In this document: positions 33,330 to 42,434 of the stretch, piece after piece
Numbering within the stretch: position 1 is the stretch's first letter
Layout of the letters: each line of letters starts with the position of its first letter
Notes under the pieces: model-generated
What the model was told of the DNA's origin: nothing
The model's database searches: none
Seen by the model: only the letters and a program-made list of their open reading frames with translations
Source of the DNA: Chryseobacterium oranimense
GTDB taxonomy: Bacteria; Bacteroidota; Bacteroidia; Flavobacteriales; Weeksellaceae
Reading direction: 5' to 3'
DNA length: 64,000 nt
Assembly (NCBI RefSeq): GCF_025244725.1
Contig: NZ_CP104203.1
Coordinates: 1 to 64,000, forward strand
Program-made: the position numbers and the translations under genes

Positions 33330-33682
33330 TGAAGAGCAAAATTTCATACTGGTTTCTGCTGGGCCTTATGATCTGGCTAATTGTTGTTTTTCTGAGAAAG
33401 AAGGGAATTTTTATTCCGGTAATCAGTAATCACCTGACAGATTTCATTACAGTTCCGATGTATGCTTACCTGATAGAATATCTGATGAACAATGTGCTGA
33501 AATACCAGTGGAAACCGGATATTAAGTTTATACTGAGCTCAGTTATCTATCTTTCATTGCTGTTTGAGGTTATCTGCCCGATGCTTTCAGGAAAATTTAC
33601 CGGGGATATTCTGGATGTTGCAGCTTATCTGCTGGGAGGGTTAGTTTACTATTTCTTTAAATATATTTTTAGTTATAAGTAA
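33329..33682 (+). CDS. VanZ-like small membrane protein
   Basis: The 117-residue protein has four hydrophobic segments. The third to fourth (LLFEVICPMLSGKFTGDILD, then VAAYLLGGLVYYFF) echo the VanZ pattern of E...Q/P...D...N/Y..G. Some Bacteroidetes homologues carry the label 'magnesium citrate secondary transporter', which I consider unproven. It is translationally coupled to the 44-residue peptide and probably under TetR control. Confidence 0.6.
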   Translation: MKSKISYWFLLGLMIWLIVVFLRKKGIFIPVISNHLTDFITVPMYAYLIEYLMNNVLKYQWKPDIKFILSSVIYLSLLFEVICPMLSGKFTGDILDVAAYLLGGLVYYFFKYIFSYK

Positions 33683-33686
33683 CCTG

Positions 33687-34307
33687 TTACTGATCCAGTT
33701 TAATGATAGATCCTTTATAAAACTTTGTCAGGTCATACAGTTCCCCGAAATACCGATGCAGGTCAGAATCATTGTTTATATATAATCTCTTAGCCCGGAA
33801 CTGCTCTTCAGCAAGAGCATATAAAGAAGGGTAATCCGATTTTAAATAATGGGAAAGAACCGTATCATTTCCTTTTTCTTTAAGGGCAAAGTCTGTAAAA
33901 AACAAACCGTAGACAAGAAACTGATTGAAGTTTTGGGAATCAACCATAAAATCCAGATTTTGTTTAGAATATTTTTCATAATCAGCAAGGATTTCCTGAA
34001 AGCTTTTCACATGCTGTTCTTCTGGGATTTCATAAAAAAGATCAAGTCCATGAATGAAAAGCTGGGTTTTGGCCTCTTCCTGATCTGCAGGATAGGCATT
34101 GCTGAACCATCGGAAAATAATCGAAAGCTCCTCTTTGGAAAGAGTTTCTACTGAATCTTTTACTTTATTTTTAATGATTTCAAGGCTTACTTTGGCATCG
34201 GACTTAAGAAAAGCAATGATTTTTTCCTCATCACGGCACAATTTATTGTACAAATTGATTTTGGCAATATTAGGATTCGTCTTGATGAAAAAAAGTTCTT
34301 CTGCCAT
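33687..34307 (-). CDS. Hypothetical helical protein
   Basis: The 206-residue protein is rich in Glu, Lys and Leu and appears all-helical and soluble, with no signal peptide and no motif I recognise. Segments such as KLCRDEEKIIAFLKSDAKVS and FQEILADYEKYSKQNLDF show amphipathic spacing. It is convergent with the VanZ-like gene (4 nt between stops) and divergent from the second TetR gene. Confidence 0.6.
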   Translation of the reverse strand: MAEELFFIKTNPNIAKINLYNKLCRDEEKIIAFLKSDAKVSLEIIKNKVKDSVETLSKEELSIIFRWFSNAYPADQEEAKTQLFIHGLDLFYEIPEEQHVKSFQEILADYEKYSKQNLDFMVDSQNFNQFLVYGLFFTDFALKEKGNDTVLSHYLKSDYPSLYALAEEQFRAKRLYINNDSDLHRYFGELYDLTKFYKGSIIKLDQ

Positions 34308-34456
34308 TGCTTATATACCATATGTCTTTTCCAAATGGTAACTAAAGATACAAAATATGTAATGATTACAAGTAAAAATGTTATGCAGTGGATGTTTAAT
34401 TCTTTTTATGATTAATGAAACTTGATCATTATCATTTCACAAATGATGATTTATAT

Positions 34457-34480
34457 AAAATAGATAGATTTATCTATTTT
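34457..34480. promoter_or_regulatory. Operator candidate upstream of the TetR-MFS operon
   Basis: AAAATAGATA and TATCTATTTT form a 10-bp inverted repeat with a 4-nt spacer, 5 nt before the -7 box. The half-site ATAGATA recurs before the MFS gene. Confidence 0.65.
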
Positions 34481-34485
34481 TTGCA

Positions 34486-34493
34486 TAAATTTG
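34486..34493 (+). promoter_or_regulatory. -7 box of the TetR-MFS operon
   Basis: TAAATTTG lies 15 nt before the TetR ATG at 34509. Confidence 0.6.
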
Positions 34494-34508
34494 TAAAAAT
34501 AATTTCAG

Positions 34509-35069
34509 ATGAAAAAAGAAAAAGTACAGGAAAGGATCGTCAGGGTTGCTTCGGATTTGTTTTACAGGCAGGGCTTTAACTCAACCGGAATTAACCAGAT
34601 TATTGCCGAGGCCGATATTGCCATAGGCTCTTTGTATAATCATTTCTCATCCAAAAATGATCTTCTCCAGGCTTACCTTATTAAAGAAGAACAGGCTTGG
34701 TTTAAAGGATTTGAAGAATATTCCGTAAAAATTTCAGATTCACGTGAAAAGCTGCTTTCTTTGATCGATTACCGTAAAAAGCTGCAGGAAGCTTCAAAAT
34801 TTGCAGGCTGCCATTTTATTAAAATCACTTCGGAAGTGGGAGACAGCAATCCGGCAGTTTCTGATTTTGTAAAACAGCATAAACTCAGACAGAAAGAATT
34901 GATCAGAAAACTGGTTGAAGAATATGCCGAAAATAAAGACATTGATGCCGATTGGATTACTGACAACATTTTTTTACTGATAGAAGGCGCTGTGGTAACT
35001 TCTACGATTCATAAAAAATCAGATTCTTTTGACCAGATTAAAAAAATGATTGAGGCTCAGCTGCCTTAA
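34509..35069 (+). CDS. TetR/AcrR-family regulator of the adjacent exporter
   Basis: The 186-residue protein has a TetR helix-turn-helix (LFYRQGFNSTGINQIIAEAD followed by IAIGSLYNHFSSKNDLL) and a C-terminal region like LmrA/YxaF-type repressors (CHFIKITSEVGDSNPAVSDF). It precedes an MFS exporter by 39 nt, and similar palindromes lie before both genes, the usual arrangement for a drug-responsive local repressor. Confidence 0.88.
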   Translation: MKKEKVQERIVRVASDLFYRQGFNSTGINQIIAEADIAIGSLYNHFSSKNDLLQAYLIKEEQAWFKGFEEYSVKISDSREKLLSLIDYRKKLQEASKFAGCHFIKITSEVGDSNPAVSDFVKQHKLRQKELIRKLVEEYAENKDIDADWITDNIFLLIEGAVVTSTIHKKSDSFDQIKKMIEAQLP

Positions 35070-35088
35070 TTTTTTTATCATATTAAAA

Positions 35089-35102
35089 ATAGATATATCT
35101 AT
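35089..35102. promoter_or_regulatory. Second operator candidate, before the MFS gene
   Basis: ATAGATATATCTAT is a perfect 14-bp palindrome using the same ATAGATA half-site as 34457-34480 but without the 4-nt spacer. Confidence 0.5.
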
Positions 35103-35108
35103 ATAAAA

Positions 35109-36509
35109 ATGAAATCTAAATATTTGAAATTGATTATTATACTATCCGGGCAGTTACTTACGATCATGGATATTTTTATTATCAACGTATCCATTCCTTC
35201 TGTTCAGAGAGATCTTCATGCCTCCAATGGTGAAATGCAGCTGATGATTGCGTCCTACCTTATCGGTTTTGCTTCATTTCTGATTACAGGCGGAAGGCTT
35301 GGAGATGTATACGGAAGGAAAAAAATATTTATGACAGGACTGATATTTTTCATGCTGAGTTCTGTGGCGTGTGGATTATCTTCTGATGCAGTACTTTTTG
35401 TAATTTTCCGGTTTATTCAGGGAATCAGTGCGGCACTTATGTCTCCTCAGGTACTGTCGATGATTCAGGTACTGTTTACCGGACATGAAGAACGGTCAAA
35501 AGCAATGAGCTGGTACGGAATGACCATAGGCGCTGGTACTGTTTTGGGGCAGTTTCTTGGCGGCTATTTTTCATCAATGACCTGGATGAAAGAACCCTGG
35601 AGACTTATTTTTCTGGTCAATGTTCCGATTTGTATCCTGGCCCTGTTTTTTACTCAAAAAATAGTAAATGAATATAAAATTTCTGCTAAAGAAAATACTC
35701 TTGATTTTGGTGGTGTGGCGATTTTAACTGCCGGGCTTTTCTGCTTTACCTATGCCCTTACCATGTCTGAAAACGGAAATATTGCTCCTGAAAGAATACT
35801 TTTGATTCTTCTTTCAGCAGGTATTTTAATTTATTTTATTAAGAATCAGAAGAGTAGACTGAAAAACATGGAACCTTATCTTATTGATCTTACATTGTTC
35901 CGTTATACCCATTTTAATCTGGGTATTGTGGCGATGTCTTTTTTCTTTATTATGCTGGATTCTTATTTTTATATTCTGTCCCTGTTTTTCCAGGACGGAC
36001 TCAAAATAGAACCACTGGCAGCCGGAGAGATAATTGGTTTCCAGGGATTCGGTTTTATCCTCGCTTCCCTGTTTTCCGGAAAGCTTATTTTGTGGTATGG
36101 CAAAAAGTTTTTAATTGCCGGATTGGGCTTGATTATAACAGTTCTTTTCCTCCAGATTTTTTTATTTGATAATGAACCTCCTTTTTTTATCCTTTGTCTG
36201 CTGTTGTTTTTTCATGGGGCAGGGGTTGGGTCCATTATTCCTTCACTCGCTAATATTGCTTTGTCCGGGTTGCCTCATGACCTTGCCGGGAACGCTTCCG
36301 GAGTTTACAATACTTTTCAGCAGATGGCTGCAATCGCTGGAATTATTGTAGTAGGAAGTGTTTTTTATTATGTACTCGGAAATCAGCCGTCTCCAGAGAA
36401 TTACAGGAGTGCTTTCTCAACAGCCATATGCGTTAATATAGGGTGTCTGGCTGCTGTTCTTATTTCTGTTCTAAAGGTTCCAGGCCATGTATTTTCTAAG
36501 GAACGGTGA
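35109..36509 (+). CDS. MFS transporter, DHA2 (EmrB/QacA-like) drug exporter
   Basis: The 466-residue protein has about 14 hydrophobic segments. The N-terminus MDIFIINVSIPSVQRDL is the DHA2 version of the first-helix motif; GGRLGDVYGRKKIF is MFS motif A. Proton-driven export of drugs or dyes is inferred from the family and from the adjacent TetR repressor. No membrane-fusion partner is present. Confidence 0.87.
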   Translation: MKSKYLKLIIILSGQLLTIMDIFIINVSIPSVQRDLHASNGEMQLMIASYLIGFASFLITGGRLGDVYGRKKIFMTGLIFFMLSSVACGLSSDAVLFVIFRFIQGISAALMSPQVLSMIQVLFTGHEERSKAMSWYGMTIGAGTVLGQFLGGYFSSMTWMKEPWRLIFLVNVPICILALFFTQKIVNEYKISAKENTLDFGGVAILTAGLFCFTYALTMSENGNIAPERILLILLSAGILIYFIKNQKSRLKNMEPYLIDLTLFRYTHFNLGIVAMSFFFIMLDSYFYILSLFFQDGLKIEPLAAGEIIGFQGFGFILASLFSGKLILWYGKKFLIAGLGLIITVLFLQIFLFDNEPPFFILCLLLFFHGAGVGSIIPSLANIALSGLPHDLAGNASGVYNTFQQMAAIAGIIVVGSVFYYVLGNQPSPENYRSAFSTAICVNIGCLAAVLISVLKVPGHVFSKER

Positions 36510-36566
36510 GAAAAGTATTTACCCATTCCATCCTTTAAACACCCATACTTGAATCCGAAAATGCTT

Positions 36567-36977
36567 TTATGATTGAGCAGGATTTACATTATTTAGCTTC
36601 ATTTTTAAATCATTAAAGAAAGCTTCAAACTTTGGAAGATCTCTTGCGCTGATCTGGGATTTTCTCACCTTTAAAGTTTTTTCAGAAGTTCTGAACGTAT
36701 AATCGTCGGCATAATATCCTGCTTCTGTTATTTCACGGATAACAATTTGCTTTTTAGGGAATGTATTGATCTGTAACTCTTCGCCTGTAATGGTAAGGTA
36801 CTGATTATAATATTCATAAGCAGACATACAAAGATAGGTAATACCCAAAACAATGATAAAATAAGGAGTTAATCTGGTATTTTCACCTTCCAGAAAATAG
36901 CTGACTCCCACAATTATCCATACAATGCCAAGAATCAGATTAATGATCAGTCTTTTATTTTTGAATGCAATTTTCAT
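36567..36977 (-). CDS. Membrane protein with PH-like domain
   Basis: The 136-residue protein has two N-terminal transmembrane segments (LIINLILGIVWIIVGVSYF and PYFIIVLGITYLCMSAY). They precede a cytoplasmic beta-rich region (YLTITGEELQINTFPKKQIV) resembling bacterial PH domains. Function unknown. It lies 31 nt downstream of a YqaE-like gene on the same strand. Confidence 0.65.
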   Translation of the reverse strand: MKIAFKNKRLIINLILGIVWIIVGVSYFLEGENTRLTPYFIIVLGITYLCMSAYEYYNQYLTITGEELQINTFPKKQIVIREITEAGYYADDYTFRTSEKTLKVRKSQISARDLPKFEAFFNDLKMKLNNVNPAQS

Positions 36978-37008
36978 ATTGAGTTTTATTTGAATTTTTC
37001 AAACCGCC

Positions 37009-37209
37009 TTATCTTCCATTTTCTTTCATGGCCCGGATCAGTTTGTCATTTCTTCGTTCTGCCCTGGCATTGTTCAGGGATAAAACCGCCCAGATCGCAG
37101 CAGGAAGCCAACCGATGAGGGTAATCTGTAAAATGAGGCAGACAATGCCTGTAAGTATTTTCCCACGGACCATAAAGGAGAGAAAAGGAAGGAGAATGGC
37201 AAGTAGCAT
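37009..37209 (-). CDS. YqaE/Pmp3 family membrane protein
   Basis: The 66-residue protein has two hydrophobic helices and the Pmp3 pattern: FLSFMVRGKILTGIVCLILQ then WLPAAIWAVLSLNNARAERR. Pmp3 proteins affect membrane potential and salt tolerance in other organisms. It is probably cotranscribed with the PH-like membrane protein. Confidence 0.85.
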   Translation of the reverse strand: MLLAILLPFLSFMVRGKILTGIVCLILQITLIGWLPAAIWAVLSLNNARAERRNDKLIRAMKENGR

Positions 37210-37328
37210 GATATTTAGTTCTAATATATTTAATACCTAAAATTATCATATTTTTTTGTTATTGGAATCATATTTTGGAGAAAAGTAAGAGCTTAAGGCT
37301 GAAAACTCCATTGACAGAAGGTTATATT

Positions 37329-38000
37329 TTATTGGTTCATTGACAAGCTTAATTTTGCAATTTCTTTTTCAATATTGATTAATCTTTCGGACCAGTTGTT
37401 TAATACTGCTTTTCTTTCTTCATCAGTAAGCCGCTCTACAGAATAAATAAACTCCGGCTGTAAGACTGAAAATCCGAGAAATTCCAGAATTCCACGATGT
37501 ATAGGAAACAAAATTGAGTTTATATTACCGTATTTGCCCTCTGTATAATTTTTTTCAGGGCCGCCGGCTGTTACAGACAGCATTGCTTTTTTTCCAACCG
37601 AAAATCCGTTACCAAAAATTTTCCCGTTATCATAAAATTTCCCCATTGTAAAAACCTTATCGATCCAGCCTTTTAAAATAGCCGGAGCCGAAAACCAATA
37701 CAGCGGGAACTGCCAGATCATCATATCACACCATTCAATCTTTTCCTGTTCCGCTACAATATCGGGAGCAAAGGTAGAATATTCCAGGGCAAATAATTCT
37801 TCATTCTGCTGTTTAAAATAATCTGCATTTTTTAGTTGGGTGAAGTTTTTTTTTCCACTGACCGGCTGATATTTTTCTCTATACAAATCTGTGGTTTTCA
37901 CTTCGTGGCCTTCTTTTTCTAAAGTTCTGACCGCAGTGTTGAACATGGCCGCGTTGAAACTTTTTTCTTCCGGATGTGCAAGAACAATAAGTATTTTCAT
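37329..38000 (-). CDS. Flavodoxin-fold NAD(P)H-dependent oxidoreductase
   Basis: The 223-residue protein has KILIVLAHPEEKSFNAAMFN, the conserved MMIWQFPLYWFSAPAILKGW and the VTAGGPEKNYTEGKYGN loop of NQO1/KefF-type flavin reductases. It is divergent from an HxlR regulator 102 nt away, the standard pairing for HxlR-controlled electrophile or quinone detoxification. Confidence 0.88.
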   Translation of the reverse strand: MKILIVLAHPEEKSFNAAMFNTAVRTLEKEGHEVKTTDLYREKYQPVSGKKNFTQLKNADYFKQQNEELFALEYSTFAPDIVAEQEKIEWCDMMIWQFPLYWFSAPAILKGWIDKVFTMGKFYDNGKIFGNGFSVGKKAMLSVTAGGPEKNYTEGKYGNINSILFPIHRGILEFLGFSVLQPEFIYSVERLTDEERKAVLNNWSERLINIEKEIAKLSLSMNQ

Positions 38001-38046
38001 TTTTTATAAATTTGTACTATAATTATTTTAGTTACAAAATTATTTT

Positions 38047-38062
38047 TAGTATACTATATTTG
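38047..38062 (+). promoter_or_regulatory. Promoter/operator region of the HxlR gene
   Basis: The palindrome TAGTATACTA (38047-38056) overlaps the -7 box TATATTTG (38055-38062). It is a candidate HxlR site in the divergent region. Confidence 0.5.
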
Positions 38063-38102
38063 CAATAACTATCTAAACAGATAGGCCAAAATAAAATTTA
38101 AA

Positions 38103-38492
38103 ATGAAAACAGAGTGCATTGGTGACCACGTAAAATTAAAAGGGAAAATATATCCCTGTACCGTAAGTCTTACCATGGATCTGGTAGGCGGAAAATGGAA
38201 AGCTGTCATACTTTACCATTTGAAAGATGAGTCTAAAAGATACAGCGAGCTTCGGAAAGAATTGACAGCAGTGACCGAAATGACGCTGAGCTTGCAGTTA
38301 AAGCAATTAGAAAAAGACGGTTTGGTGTCAAGGAAAGTCTTTGGTGAAAAACCGCCTGTTAAAGTGGTGTACAGTCTGACAGATCTTGGTAAAACTTTTA
38401 TTCCTGTTTTAGAAGCTATTACAGAATGGGGTAATCGGCTTGTTGTTGAAAAAGGGGAGTTTATCAATATTCCTGAAAAAGAAACTATTTAA
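38103..38492 (+). CDS. HxlR-family transcriptional regulator
   Basis: The 129-residue winged-helix protein has the HxlR core: CTVSLTMDLVGGKWKAVIL, RYSELRKELTAVTEMTLSLQ and a YSLTDLGKTFIPVLEAI end. The N-terminal Cys (TECIGDHV) and the Cys before the core are placed as in redox- or quinone-sensing members. It probably regulates the divergent oxidoreductase. Confidence 0.88.
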   Translation: MKTECIGDHVKLKGKIYPCTVSLTMDLVGGKWKAVILYHLKDESKRYSELRKELTAVTEMTLSLQLKQLEKDGLVSRKVFGEKPPVKVVYSLTDLGKTFIPVLEAITEWGNRLVVEKGEFINIPEKETI

Positions 38493-38535
38493 TTTTAATT
38501 TGTTGATTTAGATAAAGTTTAGTGGCTTTTGTCTT

Positions 38536-39360
38536 TTATTTTTTCAAATGCTGTTGGAAATATACAAAATGATGCTCAATGGATTTGTTCCAGTATTCTG
38601 TATTATGGTCACCCGGCTGGCTGATAAAAGTAGCTGGAATTTTGAGACTGTCGGCCTGGTGTTTCAGCTGCAGGGAATTCGGATATAAGATATCTTCGGT
38701 TCCGCAGTCAAAAATAAAAGCTTTCTTAAAATCGGGATGCTGTTTCAAAAGTGATGAGATACTGTATGGGGTCCAGTCTGTATGTTTCGGATCGCCGATA
38801 TTAGTGGTCAGATCATCCATTAATCTGTTGCTTTGCCAAAAGTGCTGACTTACTTTTTTAAAATTCAAAGGGTCAATTTCCAATGCACCGCTGGTAGAGC
38901 CTGCTGTATTAAAATAGTCTGGATGCAGAATGAAATAACGCAAAGCTCCGTAACCTCCCATACTCAAACCGCTGATAAAAATATTTCTGTCGTCAACAGT
39001 AAATGAACGGTGTACTTTCGGAACTAATTCTTTGAAAAAGAAATCTTCATACTTCGAATTTTTGTTGATCGGGCTGTTGATATAATAAGATGTAAAACCA
39101 TCCGGTGTGACAATGATAAATCCATATTGATCGGAAAGTTTCTGCAGGTCTGTAGTCTGTGACCACTGTTTGTAGTTTTCGCTGTAACCATGGAAAAGAT
39201 AAATCAAAGGATATTTTTCTGTTTTCTGATAGTTTTTCGGCTTAAAAATCAAAACTGTGTCGGGTTTTTCTAAATAATTAGATTTTATTACCCATTTTTC
39301 CTGGGCCTGGGCTGAAATTGCTGTAAGTAATCCGATCATGATGCTTATTACCTTGTTCAT
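38536..39360 (-). CDS. Exported alpha/beta-hydrolase (esterase D/Fes-like)
   Basis: The 274-residue protein has a signal peptide (MNKVISIMIGLLTAISAQAQ) and an esterase domain: YLFHGYSENYKQW (oxyanion), FISGLSMGGYGALRY (nucleophile Ser in GLSMGG), the Asp region IFDCGTEDILY and the His in QPGDHNTEYW. It resembles S-formylglutathione hydrolase and enterochelin esterase families. Start 39360 is chosen because only this gives the signal peptide. An HxlR gene diverges from it. Confidence 0.85.
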   Translation of the reverse strand: MNKVISIMIGLLTAISAQAQEKWVIKSNYLEKPDTVLIFKPKNYQKTEKYPLIYLFHGYSENYKQWSQTTDLQKLSDQYGFIIVTPDGFTSYYINSPINKNSKYEDFFFKELVPKVHRSFTVDDRNIFISGLSMGGYGALRYFILHPDYFNTAGSTSGALEIDPLNFKKVSQHFWQSNRLMDDLTTNIGDPKHTDWTPYSISSLLKQHPDFKKAFIFDCGTEDILYPNSLQLKHQADSLKIPATFISQPGDHNTEYWNKSIEHHFVYFQQHLKK

Positions 39361-39445
39361 ATTGTGTAATTTTAATACAAAATTCAGCAAGCATTTTGTT
39401 CTGTACAATAACGAACAAAATTGTGAGCCGTTAAAATGAAGACTT

Positions 39446-39823
39446 ATGCGTAAAGAAAATTCAACTCAGGCGATAAATGAACAGTTTTTATTTCAGGTTT
39501 GTGAGCTAAATTCAGCGGTAGCAATGATTGGCGGACGTTGGAAGTCGCAAATTGTTTATTCCATTTCACAGGGGAATAACAGGTTTCATTTGCTGAAAAA
39601 AGAATTGCCCAATATTTCCGAGCAGGTTTTAGGGCGGCAGCTGAAAGAGCTGGAAACTCATGCAGTTATTGTCAAGAAAGAAATTCCTGAAACTGTTCCT
39701 CCCGGAATTAAGTACGTTTTAACGAATAAAGGACTGGATCTAATTCCTATTCTGGAAAGCCTTTGCGACTGGGGGAAAACCTATGCCGAAGGTAAAGAAA
39801 TTTCGGTTTGTCCTATGTCTTAG
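39446..39823 (+). CDS. HxlR-family transcriptional regulator
   Basis: The 125-residue protein has CELNSAVAMIGGRWKSQIVY, HLLKKELPNISEQVLGRQLK and YVLTNKGLDLIPILESLCDW, the HxlR signature. It is divergent from the esterase gene 85 nt away and is its probable regulator. It is only distantly related to the HxlR protein at 38103. Confidence 0.87.
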   Translation: MRKENSTQAINEQFLFQVCELNSAVAMIGGRWKSQIVYSISQGNNRFHLLKKELPNISEQVLGRQLKELETHAVIVKKEIPETVPPGIKYVLTNKGLDLIPILESLCDWGKTYAEGKEISVCPMS

Positions 39824-39838
39824 TTTTTGTGATGGATA

Positions 39839-40279
39839 TTACTGAGCCATAAACCTATCCCGTATAGCTGCTTCAAGTATTTCAATATTGATATCCTTCA
39901 GCGTTTTAAATTTAATGCAATAGCCGGTAACGCTCGCTTTGCCTATAGATTTTCCATAGGTTTCTGATAAATATTTCTTATCATCAATACCGAGAATATA
40001 GACTGAAATTCCTGTGGTATTGGCGCTAAGGCCAATCTGATAAAACGCTCTGGTTTTTCCGCTGGCATATTGCATAGTGTAATGTCCGTAGCCAATATTA
40101 GGATTGGAAACAGTTTTACCTTCATCGTCTTTACCATCCAGAAACCATAACTGGCATGTTGGATTTATTTCCAGAATGATGCGGTGCAGTTCCAGCATAT
40201 CATTACGTTTGGGTTCCGGCTGGCTGTTGATGTATTCTGCGATCTGTTCCTGTAGGGTCATATAAGTTCCGTTGTACAT
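39839..40279 (-). CDS. DUF1801 (YdhG-like) protein
   Basis: The 146-residue protein resembles DUF1801/YdhG-type proteins: IAEYINSQPEPKRNDMLELH, WFLDGKDDEG and a Lys-rich C-terminal helix region. The function is unknown; related folds are seen in frataxin-like proteins. Start at 40279 or 40261 (MTLQEQI) are both possible; the longer TTG start overlaps a TAATTTG promoter-like box. Confidence 0.7.
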   Translation of the reverse strand: MYNGTYMTLQEQIAEYINSQPEPKRNDMLELHRIILEINPTCQLWFLDGKDDEGKTVSNPNIGYGHYTMQYASGKTRAFYQIGLSANTTGISVYILGIDDKKYLSETYGKSIGKASVTGYCIKFKTLKDINIEILEAAIRDRFMAQ

Positions 40280-40327
40280 TTTATTGAGATGCAAATTACA
40301 ACTTATTGTTTACTCAATAGTTTAAGT

Positions 40328-40360
40328 TTAAACAAAAAAAGAACAGCGATTCACTGTTCT
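40328..40360 (-). terminator. Terminator of the M3 peptidase gene
   Basis: AAAAGAACAG pairs with CTGTTCTTTT across a 7-nt loop, followed on the minus strand by T7. Confidence 0.8.
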
Positions 40361-40391
40361 TTTCTATAAATTAATTATTTACATATATTGA

Positions 40392-42434
40392 TTATCCAAA
40401 CGCTCTCTTCAGCAGGCTTTCTACTTTAGGTTCACTTCCCCTGAAGCTTTTATACAACTCCATCGGGTCTTTTGTTCCGCCTGAAGAAAGAAGAACTTTG
40501 TATTTTGCTGCCGTTTCAGGATTGAAGATTCCGGTTTCTTTAAAATACTGGAAAGCATCTGCATCCAGAACTTCCGCCCATTTGTAAGAATAATAACCTG
40601 CAGAATATCCGCCCTGGAAAATATGGGAAAAACTTGGGCTCATTGCAGTTTCAGGATTTACAGGATAAAGGGAGGTTGCTTTTGTATATTTATCTTCAAA
40701 AGCTTTCACGCTTTCATTCTCCAGCTCTCCAACTTTCGTGTGGTAATTCATATCCAGAAGCCCGAATCCAAGCTGTCTCATCGTTTGGTAGCCTTCCATA
40801 AAATTTTTCGATTGTTCGATCTTTTCAATCTTTTCGTCAGGAAGTACTTCTCCGGTTTTATAATGTTTGGCAAAAGTCTTTAAAAACTCAGGCTCATAAC
40901 AGAAATTCTCCAGGAACTGGGACGGAAGTTCCACGAAATCCCATTTCACAGACGTTCCGGAAAGATTTGGATATTGAGTGTCAGCCATCATGCCGTGAAG
41001 GGCGTGACCGAATTCATGAAATAAAGTCGTTACCTCCTGGAAGGTAAGCAAGCTTGGCGTATCTTTCGTCGGCTTGCTGAAATTGCAGACAATAGAAATA
41101 TGCGGACGAGAATTTTCGCCGTCTTTTTTATACTGGTTTTTATAGCTCGTCATCCAGGCTCCGGCTCTTTTGCCTTTTCTCGGGAAATAATCCACATACA
41201 GCAACGCCTTGAACTTTTCTTCTTTTACACCGTCCGTTTGAACGGAGTCGAAAACTTCATACACCTTCACATCCTCGTGGTATTTCGGAATATCATTTCT
41301 TTCCACAAAACGCAGTCCGAAAAGCTTTCCTGCCAGGCCAAAAACAGCATCCTGTACCTGATCCAATGGGAAATAAGGTTTCAATTCTTCGTCATTAAAA
41401 TCATATTTCTGTTTACGTAACTTTTCAGCATAAAAAGTATGGTCATAGCCTTGCAATTCATCTATTCCGTCAGCTTTGGCTAAAGCTCTCAGCTCATTAA
41501 TCTCCTTATCGGCATACGGTTTTGCTTTCGTTAAAAGTTCATTTAAAAAATCAAAAACTTTTACCGGAGATTTTGCCATTCTTTCTTCCAGAACATAGTC
41601 TGCATAGTTTTTATAACCCAGTAATTCAGCTTTCTGCTGTTTCAGCTGCAGAAGTTCCTTAATTAGCTCCTGATTGTCGAATTCTCCACCGTCAAAAGAT
41701 TTTTTACCGCTGGCTAAAGCAATTTCCTTTCTGAGCTCCCTGTTTTCGGCATAGGTCATGAACGGAATATAGCTTGGATACTGTAAAGTAACCACCCAGC
41801 CTTCCAGTTCCCTTTCTTTAGCTTCTTCTGCATATTGGTCAAGGATAGCCTCCGGAATTCCGGCCAGGTCCTCTTTATTGGTAATATGCTTGAAATAAGC
41901 GTTGGTAGAGGCTAAAACATTCTGCCCGAACTGGAGGGACTTCAAAGAGAGATCCATATTGATCTTCTGAAGTTTTTCTTTGTCTTCCTTATTCAGCAGG
42001 GCTCCGCTTCTTACAAAACCTTTATATGTTTCATTCAGCAGCATTTCCTGCTCCTCATTCAGATTATATTTTTCCTTTTCATCATATACTTTTTTAATCT
42101 TGCTGAAAAGGGCTTCATTCTGGGAAATCTTTGAGGAATACTCAGTCAAAAGCGGAGAAACTTCCTGGGCGATTTTTTGAATTTCGTCGCTTGTTTCTGC
42201 AGAATTTAAATTGAAGAAAATATTGGAAGCCACATCAAGCTGTTCACCGGAATAAGCCAATGCCTCAATGACATTTTCAAAAGTCGGCGTTTCAGGATTA
42301 TTAACAATAGCATTGATTTCATCTTCAGATTGTTTGATCAGCTCCTTGAATGCAGGAAGAAAATCTTCATTTTTAATGCCGGTAAACGGTGCTGCGTGAT
42401 ATGGTGTATTAAATTTCTCGGTTAAAATATTCAT
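40392..42434 (-). CDS. M3 family metallopeptidase (oligopeptidase A/Dcp-like)
   Basis: The 680-residue zinc peptidase has the M3 active site HEFGHALHG (HExxH variant HEFGH) in TTLFHEFGHALHGMMAD and the downstream Glu region VELPSQFLENFCYEPEF. Length and all-helical makeup fit the family. No signal peptide is visible, so it is cytoplasmic and likely degrades short peptides. Confidence 0.92.
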   Translation of the reverse strand: MNILTEKFNTPYHAAPFTGIKNEDFLPAFKELIKQSEDEINAIVNNPETPTFENVIEALAYSGEQLDVASNIFFNLNSAETSDEIQKIAQEVSPLLTEYSSKISQNEALFSKIKKVYDEKEKYNLNEEQEMLLNETYKGFVRSGALLNKEDKEKLQKINMDLSLKSLQFGQNVLASTNAYFKHITNKEDLAGIPEAILDQYAEEAKERELEGWVVTLQYPSYIPFMTYAENRELRKEIALASGKKSFDGGEFDNQELIKELLQLKQQKAELLGYKNYADYVLEERMAKSPVKVFDFLNELLTKAKPYADKEINELRALAKADGIDELQGYDHTFYAEKLRKQKYDFNDEELKPYFPLDQVQDAVFGLAGKLFGLRFVERNDIPKYHEDVKVYEVFDSVQTDGVKEEKFKALLYVDYFPRKGKRAGAWMTSYKNQYKKDGENSRPHISIVCNFSKPTKDTPSLLTFQEVTTLFHEFGHALHGMMADTQYPNLSGTSVKWDFVELPSQFLENFCYEPEFLKTFAKHYKTGEVLPDEKIEKIEQSKNFMEGYQTMRQLGFGLLDMNYHTKVGELENESVKAFEDKYTKATSLYPVNPETAMSPSFSHIFQGGYSAGYYSYKWAEVLDADAFQYFKETGIFNPETAAKYKVLLSSGGTKDPMELYKSFRGSEPKVESLLKRAFG

